A stretch of 64,000 bases of DNA from Methylobacterium sp. AMS5. GTDB taxonomy: Bacteria; Pseudomonadota; Alphaproteobacteria; Rhizobiales; Beijerinckiaceae. How positions within the stretch are numbered: position 1 is the first letter of the stretch; every line of letters begins with the position of its first letter. The notes beneath the pieces are model-generated. The model saw only the letters and a program-made list of their open reading frames with translations. It was not told the origin of the DNA and ran no database searches. This document shows positions 17,563-24,601 of this stretch, piece by piece. The stretch lies in contig NZ_CP006992.1 in assembly GCF_001542815.1 (NCBI RefSeq), positions 1,369,501-1,433,500 of the forward strand. Direction: 5' to 3'. Position numbers and translations under genes: made by a program.

Positions 17563-18027
17563 TCAGGGCGGATCGGGAAAGCGGAAGGCGTGAGCGAGGT
17601 GGCGCCGCCACCACGGCGTGAGCGCAACCTCGGTCACCGCCGCGCCGTCATGGGCATGGATCATCGCCACCGGGCCAGTCGCGACGGCACAGTGTTTTGC
17701 CGGCAAATATGCGCGAAACGCGAAGAGCAGGACGTCGCCGGCCTGGGGCTGATAGGCCGTCAGCGGTCCCATAATCGGAACGAGGTGCCGCCGCGCGGCG
17801 GCGACCAGCGGGTCGGCACCGTCGAGGGCCGATTCGGCCCAGGTGGCGGCGTAGGGCGGCGCCTCCTCCGGTTCGGGGCCGACGACGGCCCGCCAGACCC
17901 CGCGCAGCAGGCCGAGACAGTCGCAGCCGACGCCCTTCAGCGAGGCTTGGTGCCGGTAGGGCGTTCCAGCCCAACGGCGGGCCTCCGCCACGATCCGCTC
18001 AGGCAGCGGCAACGCGTCATCATCCAT
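17563..18027 (-). CDS. GTA NlpC/P60-family peptidase (g14-like)
   Basis: The 154-aa enzyme is a cell-wall cysteine peptidase carried in the tail. The motif GVGCDCLGLLRGVW supplies the catalytic Cys (about residue 36), and AKHCAVATG with the later HAHDGAAV block supplies the histidine region of the NlpC/P60 fold. It is thought to open peptidoglycan locally during DNA delivery. ATG 18027 (MDDDALPLPERIV) is the family-like start, 7 bases after the g13 stop. The length matches the family. Confidence 0.92.
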   Translation of the reverse strand: MDDDALPLPERIVAEARRWAGTPYRHQASLKGVGCDCLGLLRGVWRAVVGPEPEEAPPYAATWAESALDGADPLVAAARRHLVPIMGPLTAYQPQAGDVLLFAFRAYLPAKHCAVATGPVAMIHAHDGAAVTEVALTPWWRRHLAHAFRFPDPP

Positions 18028-18034
18028 GACGGCC

Positions 18035-18928
18035 TCATCGGAACAGGCTGGAGCCGTCGAGGCGTGCTCCGGCCTCAGGGCCAGAGCGCAAAACGAAGTC
18101 ATTGCCGGGCATGTGCGGAAAACCTTGGAAGTTGAGGGTGTTGGCGAACCTGCCGCGGCAGGCGGCGAGGCTCTTGTCGCAGCCGGCGACGAGCGTGAAG
18201 GTATCGCCGGTCGCGGCGGGACGCGGCGGCGGATCCCACAGGTCGAGGAGCGTCGCCTCCCCGTCGCGGCGATGGCCGCGCAGATCCGCGGCGTGTCCGG
18301 CATTGGCGCCCGAATCCCAGGTCAGGCGACCGCCGGAGAACCAACCCACGGCGAAGCTCCCCGCCAGCGCGACGCTGAGCCGGCCGGGCTCGGACGCGGC
18401 CCGTACGGTGCCGGTCGCGTGGAAGCGCGGGTCGGCGAGATCGACGCGGCAACGGACATCGCCGAGTTCCGCGTCGCAGGCGGCGCGGAAGCTGCGCCCA
18501 ACCGTGACGTCGAGGCGGTGCATCAGCCCGCGCAGTTCGGCGACGAAGGCGCCCCCCTCCCGGCGGATCTCGCCCAGGCTCGCCACGTCGAGGAGCAGAC
18601 GCGCCTCGGGCTCGGCCCAATCGACCAGCCAGGTCTCGACCCCGGCCCCGTCATAGCGCCCCGCCGCGACGTCGTCCTCCGTGATCCCGGCCGAGGTCAG
18701 CGCCCCGGCCACCTCGCCGCCGCCGACGGCGAAGCCGAGCTCCGCGCTCACCTCGGCCGCCTCCAGCCCGCTGCGGGCGGCGTAGGTCACGCCACTGAGG
18801 ACGAGATCGCGGTCGTAGTCGGTGAAGCCGAGGACGAGTCCGTCGCGGCGGCGCAGGGCCCAGCAGCGGCAGAGCGTGGTCGCGCCGCCCTCCATACGGG
18901 CGGCGAGACGGGGCGGGACGGCGCGCAT
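18035..18928 (-). CDS. GTA tail hub protein, DUF2163 (g13-like)
   Basis: The 297-aa protein matches DUF2163/phage BR0599-type tail hub proteins: an N-terminal block LCRCWALRRRDGLVLGFTDYD, and a C-terminal domain with GCDKSLAACRGRFANTLNFQ and FPHMPGNDF, whose cysteines in RNA-phage relatives lie near an iron-sulfur or zinc site. ATG 18928 has GAGGGGAAG upstream. It lies 10 bases after g12 and 7 bases before g14, within the tail operon. Confidence 0.93.
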   Translation of the reverse strand: MRAVPPRLAARMEGGATTLCRCWALRRRDGLVLGFTDYDRDLVLSGVTYAARSGLEAAEVSAELGFAVGGGEVAGALTSAGITEDDVAAGRYDGAGVETWLVDWAEPEARLLLDVASLGEIRREGGAFVAELRGLMHRLDVTVGRSFRAACDAELGDVRCRVDLADPRFHATGTVRAASEPGRLSVALAGSFAVGWFSGGRLTWDSGANAGHAADLRGHRRDGEATLLDLWDPPPRPAATGDTFTLVAGCDKSLAACRGRFANTLNFQGFPHMPGNDFVLRSGPEAGARLDGSSLFR

Positions 18929-18938
18929 CGGCTTCCCC

Positions 18939-19580
18939 TCAGGGCAGGATCTCGATCAGCGGAATTCGCGGCACCTCACCGGCGGTGAAGGCGGCGAGAT
19001 CGACGGTGAGTTCGTCGGTGTCGAAGCGGACCGGCACGTCGAACTCGAAGCCGGCCGTGACGGCGGCGCCCGGCGGCGGCACCGTGTCGGCAGCGAAGGT
19101 GACCCGGCCCGTGGCCGGATCGACGGAGAGCTTCGGAGCCGCCACCTCGGCACCGTTCACCGCGACGCGCACCGTACCGGCCACCGGCTTGGCGATGGCC
19201 CGGCGGTAGGCCTCCGGCCCGCTCCCGTAAGTCTTGGCGAGGGCGAAGATGCGGGTCGTGCCGTCGCCGGTGCCGATCCGCTGGTCGGTCGGCGCGACGG
19301 GGCGCGAGGGCGGGCCGGAGCGGTGATCGACCCGGTCGCGGTAGCGGAACCCGTAGAGCCGTCCGCGCCGCTCCTCGAAGAAGCCGAGCACCGCGTGCAG
19401 GGCGTCGAGGGTGCGGATGCCGAGCCCGGCATCGTAGCGGCGGCGCGAATCCGCCCAGCGGCTGTTGCGGTGCTCGCGGCCCGACGCCAGCGTGACGATC
19501 TCGGTGCGCCGCACCGGGCCGCCGCTGCCGCGCAGGGCGACATCGAGGGGGAAGCGGATCTCGTGAAAGTCGGATGCCAT
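18939..19580 (-). CDS. GTA distal tail protein, DUF2460 (g12-like)
   Basis: The 213-aa protein is the distal-tail component joining the tube to the hub. Family blocks are clear: FHEIRFPLDVALRGSGGP at the start, then VTLASGREHRNSRWADSRRRYDAG and GRLYGFRYRDRVDHRSG in the middle, and a C-terminal VPRIPLIEI strand. It precedes g13 by 10 bases. The gap to the upstream tape-measure gene is about 250 bases and full of palindromes, unusual for this otherwise tightly packed operon. Confidence 0.93.
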   Translation of the reverse strand: MASDFHEIRFPLDVALRGSGGPVRRTEIVTLASGREHRNSRWADSRRRYDAGLGIRTLDALHAVLGFFEERRGRLYGFRYRDRVDHRSGPPSRPVAPTDQRIGTGDGTTRIFALAKTYGSGPEAYRRAIAKPVAGTVRVAVNGAEVAAPKLSVDPATGRVTFAADTVPPPGAAVTAGFEFDVPVRFDTDELTVDLAAFTAGEVPRIPLIEILP

Positions 19581-19653
19581 GGCAAAAACTCCGAATTCCG
19601 GGCGCGAAGAGCGCCCCGCGGAGCGGCCTCAGCTTTGCGGAGGTGTCGAGAGC

Positions 19654-19693
19654 GCATTCCGACGAAGTGATCACCGGTTCGTCGAAAGAATGC
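19654..19693. repeat. Dispersed palindromic repeat, copy B
   Basis: Arms GCATTC-CGACGAA and TTCGTCG-(aaa)-GAATGC around a gtgatcaccgg centre; close to the copy at 12484-12523 in inverted orientation. It lies in the gap between g12 and g11. Confidence 0.7.
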
Positions 19694-19708
19694 GTGTCAA
19701 AACAAGGG

Positions 19709-19754
19709 GCTAGAGACGCCGACCTGATGCAATCAGGTCGGATACGGCTCTAGC
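19709..19754. repeat. Second hairpin repeat in the g11-g12 gap
   Basis: A stem CCGACCTGAT (19719-19728), loop gca, ATCAGGTCGG (19732-19741) is nested in outer arms CTAGAG and CTCTAG. A perfect 10-base inner stem with matching outer arms suggests a mobile or structural repeat unit. Confidence 0.65.
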
Positions 19755-19811
19755 CAAGCGAAAGCCAAGGCCGCGAAGGCGGCCGCTGGCGCTCGAGGCT
19801 GGACAGGAAAT

Positions 19812-19840
19812 GCTGTGATCACGCGCGGCGTGATCACAGC
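19812..19840. terminator. Hairpin at the 3-prime end of the tape-measure gene
   Basis: GCTGTGATCACGC, 3-base loop, GCGTGATCACAGC: a perfect 13-base stem that covers the stop codon of the g11 gene (19834-19836). There is no T tract on the minus side, so it may weaken rather than end transcription, or protect the upstream mRNA. Confidence 0.45.
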
Positions 19841-20463
19841 GCGCGTCGGCCGCGTGCCACGGCGCGGGCGAGACGAGCGGCGACCTGGGCCTCGGAGCGG
19901 CGGAAACCCTCGATATCCGGCGTGGCGATGTTGACGGTGACCGCGACCGGACGCTCGGCCCCGCCCGCGGCGACGCCGAGGCGGCCGTCGCTGCCGCGCC
20001 TGAGCGGAAGGATGGCCTCCGGCCCGGCCTCGCCCATCAGGCCGGTGTCGCCCCCAGGACCAACGAGCGGAAAATAGGTGGGTGCCGCCACGACCCCGCC
20101 GGCCGCGAAGGGGCGCACCCGTCCCCCGCCGAGAACGCCACCGAGGCGGAACGGCACGATCCGCCCGTCGGAGACGACGCCCCCCTTGGCGAGCGCCGTC
20201 GTGCTGCCGCCCTCGGATGCCGCGCTCAGCAGGCTGTTGACGAGGCTCGTCACGCCCGCTTTCACGGGAGCCAGCGCCGCCTTGACCGCAACGTTGGAAA
20301 GCTTGCTCGCCAGCGAGGCCAGCACGCCGTCGAGCTGGCGCCCGGCATTGAGATTGCGGTCGAAGGCCGAGGACAGACTCTGGCCGAAGCGCTGGGCCAG
20401 CCGGTCGAGGGTTTCGAGCTGCCTGGTGCGCTCGACCGTGCTGCGGTCGCTGTCGGTCATCAT
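19834..20463 (-). CDS. GTA tape-measure protein, short type (g11-like)
   Basis: At 209 aa this is far shorter than normal phage tape measures and typical of gene-transfer-agent g11. It has an N-terminal helical half (LETLDRLAQRFGQSLSSAFD, SKLSNVAVKAALAPVKAGV) and the family-specific C-terminal half with AKGGVVSDGRIVPF, FAAGGVVAAPTYFPLVG and LMGEAGPEAILPLRRG. The short length fits a short tail. Its ATG overlaps the stop of the chaperone gene by 4 bases. Confidence 0.92.
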   Translation of the reverse strand: MMTDSDRSTVERTRQLETLDRLAQRFGQSLSSAFDRNLNAGRQLDGVLASLASKLSNVAVKAALAPVKAGVTSLVNSLLSAASEGGSTTALAKGGVVSDGRIVPFRLGGVLGGGRVRPFAAGGVVAAPTYFPLVGPGGDTGLMGEAGPEAILPLRRGSDGRLGVAAGGAERPVAVTVNIATPDIEGFRRSEAQVAARLARAVARGRRAL

Positions 20464-20690
20464 GAGGTCTCCGGATCGGGATGGGCGGCGAGCAGGCGGT
20501 CGAGATCGGCCCGGCTCGGTGCGTCGGGTACTCGGTGGGTCAAGCCCGCGGCGGCAGCCAGTTCACGGGGCGTGGCGGCCCAGAGGTCGCGCGGGCGCCA
20601 GCGCAGGGTCGCGAGACCGAGCGTCAGCACCGCATCCCACGGGAAGGCGGAGACGGGTGTCTCCGGCGCGTGGCTTCCCGCGGGGCTCAA
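20460..20690 (-). CDS. GTA tail assembly chaperone (g10.1-like)
   Basis: The 76-aa protein has the phage tail-chaperone signature AFPWDAVLTLGLATLRWRP followed by DLWAATPRELAAAAG, as in the small gene between g10 and g11 of Rhodobacter-type GTAs. The only sensible start is TTG 20690, which overlaps the g10 stop as TTGA; its stop overlaps the g11 ATG as ATGA. Both overlaps indicate coupled translation. Confidence 0.82.
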   Translation of the reverse strand: MSPAGSHAPETPVSAFPWDAVLTLGLATLRWRPRDLWAATPRELAAAAGLTHRVPDAPSRADLDRLLAAHPDPETS

Positions 20691-21019
20691 GGGCCCGTGG
20701 GCGGAGCCTCGCCGAAGGCCGCGACCAGAGCCTCCCCGAGCGCCGAAGTCACGGTTGCCAATCCGCCTGAGAGCGGCAGCCGCGCGACCGCCTCGTCGTC
20801 GAGGGTGTGGCCGCCGCCGCGGAGCGCCGCACCGAGCAGCGCGATCACGTCGCGGGCGGCGAGCCGCCCGCCGGCAAAGCGCTCGGCAAGGCCGGCGAGA
20901 TCGCCCGCGCCGAGCGCGTCTTCCAGTTCGGCGAGTGCGCCGAGGGTGAGGCAGAGCGTGTAGCGCTCTTGTCCCAAGGTGAGCGGCACCTCGCCGCGTC
21001 GGCGGTTGGCCATCGTCAT
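20687..21019 (-). CDS. GTA family tail protein / chaperone (g10-like)
   Basis: The 110-aa protein matches the short GTA g10 family: an N-terminal strand with GEVPLTLGQERYTLCLTLGALAELEDALGAG, then DVIALLGAALRGGGH, and an Ala-rich C-terminus. It is thought to help tail-tube assembly with the next gene. ATG 21019 overlaps the g9 stop by 4 bases; a second ATG lies two codons later. Confidence 0.88.
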   Translation of the reverse strand: MTMANRRRGEVPLTLGQERYTLCLTLGALAELEDALGAGDLAGLAERFAGGRLAARDVIALLGAALRGGGHTLDDEAVARLPLSGGLATVTSALGEALVAAFGEAPPTGP

Positions 21020-21426
21020 GCTCCCGCAAAGCTCAAGGGGCCGGCGGAATCGAGGGCCATGTCGAAGGTGACCTCGCCCGCATGCTCGCCGCGATACTCA
21101 AGGCTCGTGATCTGGAAGAGGCCCTCGATCGTGCCGAAATCCGGCACCACGATCTGGAACAGGCCGATCACGCCGTCGAAGAACATCTGGCGCAGGCGTG
21201 CGTCGGAGGCCTCGTCGCGGAACACGCCCGAGCCGGCGACCGCGGCACGGCGCACGCCCGCCCCCGCCAGCAGCTCGCGCCAGCGCCCCGTGGAATCGGC
21301 GTTGGTGACGTCCACCGTCTCGGCGTTGAAGGCGAGTTGGCGGGCGCGCAGACCCGCCACCGCGACGAAGCTGCCGGCCCCGTTGCTCACCCGGACCAGC
21401 AGGTCCCTGCCCCTCTGTGCGCTCAT
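21016..21426 (-). CDS. GTA major tail tube protein, TP901-1 family (g9-like)
   Basis: The 136-aa protein forms the tail tube. The TP901-1 signature is seen in GRDLLVRVSNGAGSFVAVAG, ETVDVTNADSTGRWRELL and the closing block ITSLEYRGEHAGEVTFDMALDSAG. It starts at 21426 and overlaps g10 by 4 bases. The gap to g8 upstream is 28 bases. Confidence 0.92.
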   Translation of the reverse strand: MSAQRGRDLLVRVSNGAGSFVAVAGLRARQLAFNAETVDVTNADSTGRWRELLAGAGVRRAAVAGSGVFRDEASDARLRQMFFDGVIGLFQIVVPDFGTIEGLFQITSLEYRGEHAGEVTFDMALDSAGPLSFAGA

Positions 21427-21454
21427 GTCCGCGACTCCGGCATTCCTGGAAAGA

Positions 21455-21871
21455 TCAGGCGGCGACCTCGGTCACCGCCTCGAAAGAGAGGGTCGCGCGC
21501 GCCTCACCGGTGCGCTCGTCGCGCAGGCCGGCGAGACTCTTGAGGCGCAGGAGGACGAGGGCGTGGCCGCTCAAGGCGAGGCCGGCCTCGTCGAGGCGGG
21601 CGGCGATACGCTCGGCCACCTCCAGGGCCGAGCGGGCCGAGCCCGGCTTGGCGAAGACCGTCAGCGCGAAGGCGTGGCGGTGGCGCTGCGCACCATCGAC
21701 GGAGTCGTCGCTCACCTCGCTCGGTCCGAACAGCGCGTAGACCGGAGCGGCGCCCCGCGGCGGCTCGTCGTAGAGCCGCAGGCGGCCGCCCATCAGCACG
21801 GCGAGCGGCGTATCCGCGGCAAGGTGAGCGAGAAGGCCGGCGCGCAGGGCCAGCAGCGGGCTCGATCGCAT
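21455..21871 (-). CDS. GTA tail terminator, DUF3168 (g8-like)
   Basis: The 138-aa protein caps the tail tube at the head junction. DUF3168 features visible are SPLLALRAGLLAHLAADTPL, YALFGPSEVSDDSVDGAQRHRHAFALTVF and the EVAERIAARLDEAGLAL helix. ATG 21871 has GAGG 9 bases upstream and overlaps the g7 stop; a GTG one codon earlier would give a GTGA overlap and is equally possible. Confidence 0.9.
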   Translation of the reverse strand: MRSSPLLALRAGLLAHLAADTPLAVLMGGRLRLYDEPPRGAAPVYALFGPSEVSDDSVDGAQRHRHAFALTVFAKPGSARSALEVAERIAARLDEAGLALSGHALVLLRLKSLAGLRDERTGEARATLSFEAVTEVAA

Positions 21872-22212
21872 CACGGGGAAGCCTCCTCGATCACCTCTTC
21901 CACCTCGCAGACGAGGTCGCGGCGGCGCCCGTCGGGGTCGTCGGCCGCGCGGATCGCGAAGCGGCGGGGGCCGTCGGCGAAGCGCATGGCCGGGGTGACG
22001 CCGGGGCGGTAGCGCAGGCCGACGCGGTAGAGGCCGGGCCGGTCAGCGCGCCCGCCACGGGGCGGAGCGGCGCTGCCGAGCGATTCCAGCGAGCCCCACA
22101 GCACGGGTCCGGCGACGTAGCGGCGGAGCCGGCCGCCGAACCCGTCGGGCTCGTCCACCGGCAGTTCGAGCACGAGGCGCCGCCGCCGCGCGCCGAGCAG
22201 CCTGTGTGTCAT
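21871..22212 (-). CDS. GTA head closure / stopper protein (g7-like)
   Basis: The 113-aa protein seals the filled head. It has the head-closure features LGARRRRLVLELPVDEPDGFGG, a PVLWGSLESLGS strand and YRVGLRYRPGVTPAMRFADG, and ends with REVDLVCEVEE-like acidic sequence (LVCEVEEVIEEASP). ATG 22212 begins 22 bases after g6 ends. Weak sequence conservation makes order the stronger evidence. Confidence 0.86.
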   Translation of the reverse strand: MTHRLLGARRRRLVLELPVDEPDGFGGRLRRYVAGPVLWGSLESLGSAAPPRGGRADRPGLYRVGLRYRPGVTPAMRFADGPRRFAIRAADDPDGRRRDLVCEVEEVIEEASP

Positions 22213-22234
22213 GGTCGGTCTCCGTGGATCAGAA

Positions 22235-22810
22235 TCAGAGCCGCATCCGGCGGCACGCGGCGGCGAGCCCCGCCGCCTCGGGCGGCAGCGGACGGGGCGC
22301 GCGCTCGCCGCCCGCATCGCCGCGGTTCTCGAACCAGTCGGTGATCGTCAGACGCAGGGCCTGAACCAGCGGCTCGGGGACCGGCGGACCCTCGCCGCCG
22401 CAGCCGGCGCCGACCTCGACCAGAGCCGAGGCCGTGCCGAGCGGCGGCAGGTCCGGCCCGAACAGGAGGCAGGGCGCCTCCCACGGATCGGGGCCGACCC
22501 GGATCGGGCCCGGCTCGATTTCGGTGAGGGCGCCGCGCCCATCGATCAGCCCGGCGCGAAGCACGGCGACGAGCGGACTCAGCGGCAGCGGCATCAGCCC
22601 GAGCCGGGGCCAGGCCGCCAGCACCACCCGGAAGCGGGCGGGCCGCAGCAGGCGGCGCGCGGTCGCTTCGACCGCCGCCCGCGCCGCCGGGATCAGGCGG
22701 GCGATCAAGGCGTCCTCGATGGTCTCGTCGGAGGACAGCCGGAGATAGCCGCGCATCTCGGCCACGCTCACCGGCTCGACGCCGGTCTCCTCGACGCGTA
22801 TCGGGGTCAT
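22235..22810 (-). CDS. GTA head-tail connector / adaptor (g6-like)
   Basis: The 191-aa protein is the portal adaptor. It begins with the typical VSVAEMRGYLRLSSDETIEDALIARLIPAARAAVE helical block shared with phage connector proteins, contains a beta region (LPLSPLVAVLRAGLI), and ends with an Ala-rich helix after LVQALRLTITDWFENRGD. ATG 22810 lies 33 bases from the divergently read protease at 22844, so the capsid-to-adaptor link of the operon is broken and g6-g15 need their own promoter here. Confidence 0.88.
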   Translation of the reverse strand: MTPIRVEETGVEPVSVAEMRGYLRLSSDETIEDALIARLIPAARAAVEATARRLLRPARFRVVLAAWPRLGLMPLPLSPLVAVLRAGLIDGRGALTEIEPGPIRVGPDPWEAPCLLFGPDLPPLGTASALVEVGAGCGGEGPPVPEPLVQALRLTITDWFENRGDAGGERAPRPLPPEAAGLAAACRRMRL

Positions 22811-22843
22811 GCCAGCCTCTCGTGAAAGCGTTCTTCGCAAAAG

Positions 22844-23599
22844 ATGCGCGCGCCGAACCCATCTCTTCCGCGCACGGCGCGTCTTGCCCTCGGAGCGGCC
22901 GCCCTCCCGCTCCTGCTCGCGACCACGCCGGCGACCGCCATCGTCGGCGGCCGAGAGGGCGCGGCGGTGCCGGGCGCGGCCTCGGCGGTGATGGTGCTGA
23001 CCTCCGGCGGCGGGGTCTGCTCGGGAATCGTCGTCGCGCCGGACGCGGTGCTCACCGCCGGCCATTGCGTGGCGGGCGTGGGCGAGAACCGCGTCCATTA
23101 CCGCGACGAAACAGGCCGCCCGGTGCTGGCCGAGACGGCCGCCCGCCTCCTGCATCCGGCCTACGATGGCGATGCCATCCGCGGGCGCACCCGCTCCATC
23201 GACCTTGCGCTGCTGCGCACCCGCGAGCCCTTGCCCGCCCGGTTCGTGCCGGCCGCATTGAGCGCCGCGATGCCGCGGGCCGGCCAGAGCCTGACGCTGG
23301 CCGGCTACGGCGCCGCGCGGGGCGGCGACCGGCGCTCGATCGGCCGCTATCGCGGCGCAACGCTCGCCGTCGTCGAGCCCTACGGCGCGAGCCGCATCCT
23401 GGTTTGGCTGAAGGCACCGGGAGCGGGCGGCTGCCAGGGCGATTCCGGCGGCCCGGTCCTCGAGGGCGCGGCGGTGGTCGCGGTCGCCGCATGGGTGAAG
23501 GATGCCTGCGGCGGCCTGACCCAAGGCATCCTGCTCGGGCCGCAACGGGACTGGATCGACCGGACGCTGTCCGGCTGGGGCGCCTCCGCCCGCTGGTGA
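22844..23599 (+). CDS. Secreted trypsin-like serine protease (S1) inside the GTA cluster
   Basis: The 251-aa protein has a signal peptide (to about residue 31) and the trypsin-type mature start IVGG. The catalytic triad is complete: His in LTAGHCV, Asp in SIDLALLRT and Ser in GCQGDSGGPVL, with a cysteine pair CSGIV...GHC that could form the usual disulfide. It reads opposite to the surrounding GTA genes. The product should be periplasmic or secreted. Homologous to the next gene, with which it probably arose by duplication or joint transfer. A cargo role for GTA release is possible but only inferred. Confidence 0.87.
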   Translation: MRAPNPSLPRTARLALGAAALPLLLATTPATAIVGGREGAAVPGAASAVMVLTSGGGVCSGIVVAPDAVLTAGHCVAGVGENRVHYRDETGRPVLAETAARLLHPAYDGDAIRGRTRSIDLALLRTREPLPARFVPAALSAAMPRAGQSLTLAGYGAARGGDRRSIGRYRGATLAVVEPYGASRILVWLKAPGAGGCQGDSGGPVLEGAAVVAVAAWVKDACGGLTQGILLGPQRDWIDRTLSGWGASARW

Positions 23600-23746
23600 C
23601 GTCCTTGACCGATCGTGATCCGCGCGCCGCGGCCCATGAGGAACCGGACCTTGGCCGCCGAATTGCCTTCGGATACGCTTCAACCGGTCCGGGACTCGTT
23701 CATGGAATCCGGCGCACCGCGCCAGGACCCTGGGAGAACAAAAAAG

Positions 23747-24595
23747 ATGGTTGCGAGCCCACTTCGCGCGTGCGTGCTTGGTGCCTTGCTGGGTCTCGTC
23801 CCCCTCTCGGCGCAAGCCGTGGTCGAGGGCCGCACCTCCCGTGATCCCGGCGGGCTTCGCGCCTCGGTGGTGCGCATCGAGAGCACGCAGGGCGAGATCT
23901 GCTCGGGCACCCTGATCGCGCAGGACATCGTGCTGACGGCAGCCCACTGCGTGATGCACAAGGCCGGCTACAACGTCGTCGTGGTCGATCCGAATTTCCG
24001 CCAGCGCCGCCTGCGGGCGGTCGCGGTTTCGATGCATCCCGAATTCGTCCCCGGCACGACGCCGGAGGAGCAGCCCGGCATCGACCTTGCCCTGATCAAG
24101 CTGGAGCAGCCGGTCGGTGCCGGCTTCCGACCGCTCGATCCCCGCGGCGGTTCGATCACCACGGGCGACAATGTCGACATCGCCGGCTTCGGCGTGCTCG
24201 CCGAGAACCGCCGCAACACCGCGCGGACGCTGCGCACGGCACATCTCGTGTCGATCGGCTCGTTGCAGGTCGCCAACCGCGTCACGGTCGTGACCGACTC
24301 CCGGCGCATGGCCGAAACCGCCGGCGCGGGCGCGTGCCTGGGTGATTCCGGCGGCCCGATCCTGCGCGGCGGCCAGATGGTCGGCGTGGTGAGCTGGTCG
24401 AGCGGCGCCATGCGTCAGGACCGGCGCGCCCGCACCGCCTGCGGCGGCTTCACCGCCGTCACCCCCACAGGCGAGCACGCGAGCTGGATTTCCTCGCGCA
24501 CCGCCGAGATGGAGGCGATGACCGCCGACATGGCGGCCGCGCAGGCCGGGCGCACCGAATGGATGGCCCGGCCCGCCCGGCGGCGGATGTACTGA
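23747..24595 (+). CDS. Second secreted trypsin-like serine protease (S1) inside the GTA cluster
   Basis: The 282-aa protein has a signal peptide (ACVLGALLGLVPLSAQA) and a full triad: His in LTAAHCVMHK, Asp in GIDLALIKLEQP, Ser in CLGDSGGPIL. ATG 23747 has GGGAGA about 10 bases upstream; longer in-frame starts lack a signal peptide. The tail (from about 245) is long, Ala/Met-rich and of unknown role. Its stop lies 6 bases from the convergent capsid stop codon, so the insertion is seamless and leaves no visible mobile-element footprint. Confidence 0.86.
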   Translation: MVASPLRACVLGALLGLVPLSAQAVVEGRTSRDPGGLRASVVRIESTQGEICSGTLIAQDIVLTAAHCVMHKAGYNVVVVDPNFRQRRLRAVAVSMHPEFVPGTTPEEQPGIDLALIKLEQPVGAGFRPLDPRGGSITTGDNVDIAGFGVLAENRRNTARTLRTAHLVSIGSLQVANRVTVVTDSRRMAETAGAGACLGDSGGPILRGGQMVGVVSWSSGAMRQDRRARTACGGFTAVTPTGEHASWISSRTAEMEAMTADMAAAQAGRTEWMARPARRRMY

Positions 24596-24601
24596 GAACG
24601 A

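Noticed and set aside
13373..17593. 1406-codon open frame on the plus strand opposite the g15 gene
   Set aside because: It is Arg/Gly/Asp-rich low-complexity sequence without domains and mirrors the third-position GC of the real g15 gene; such antisense frames are common at this GC content.
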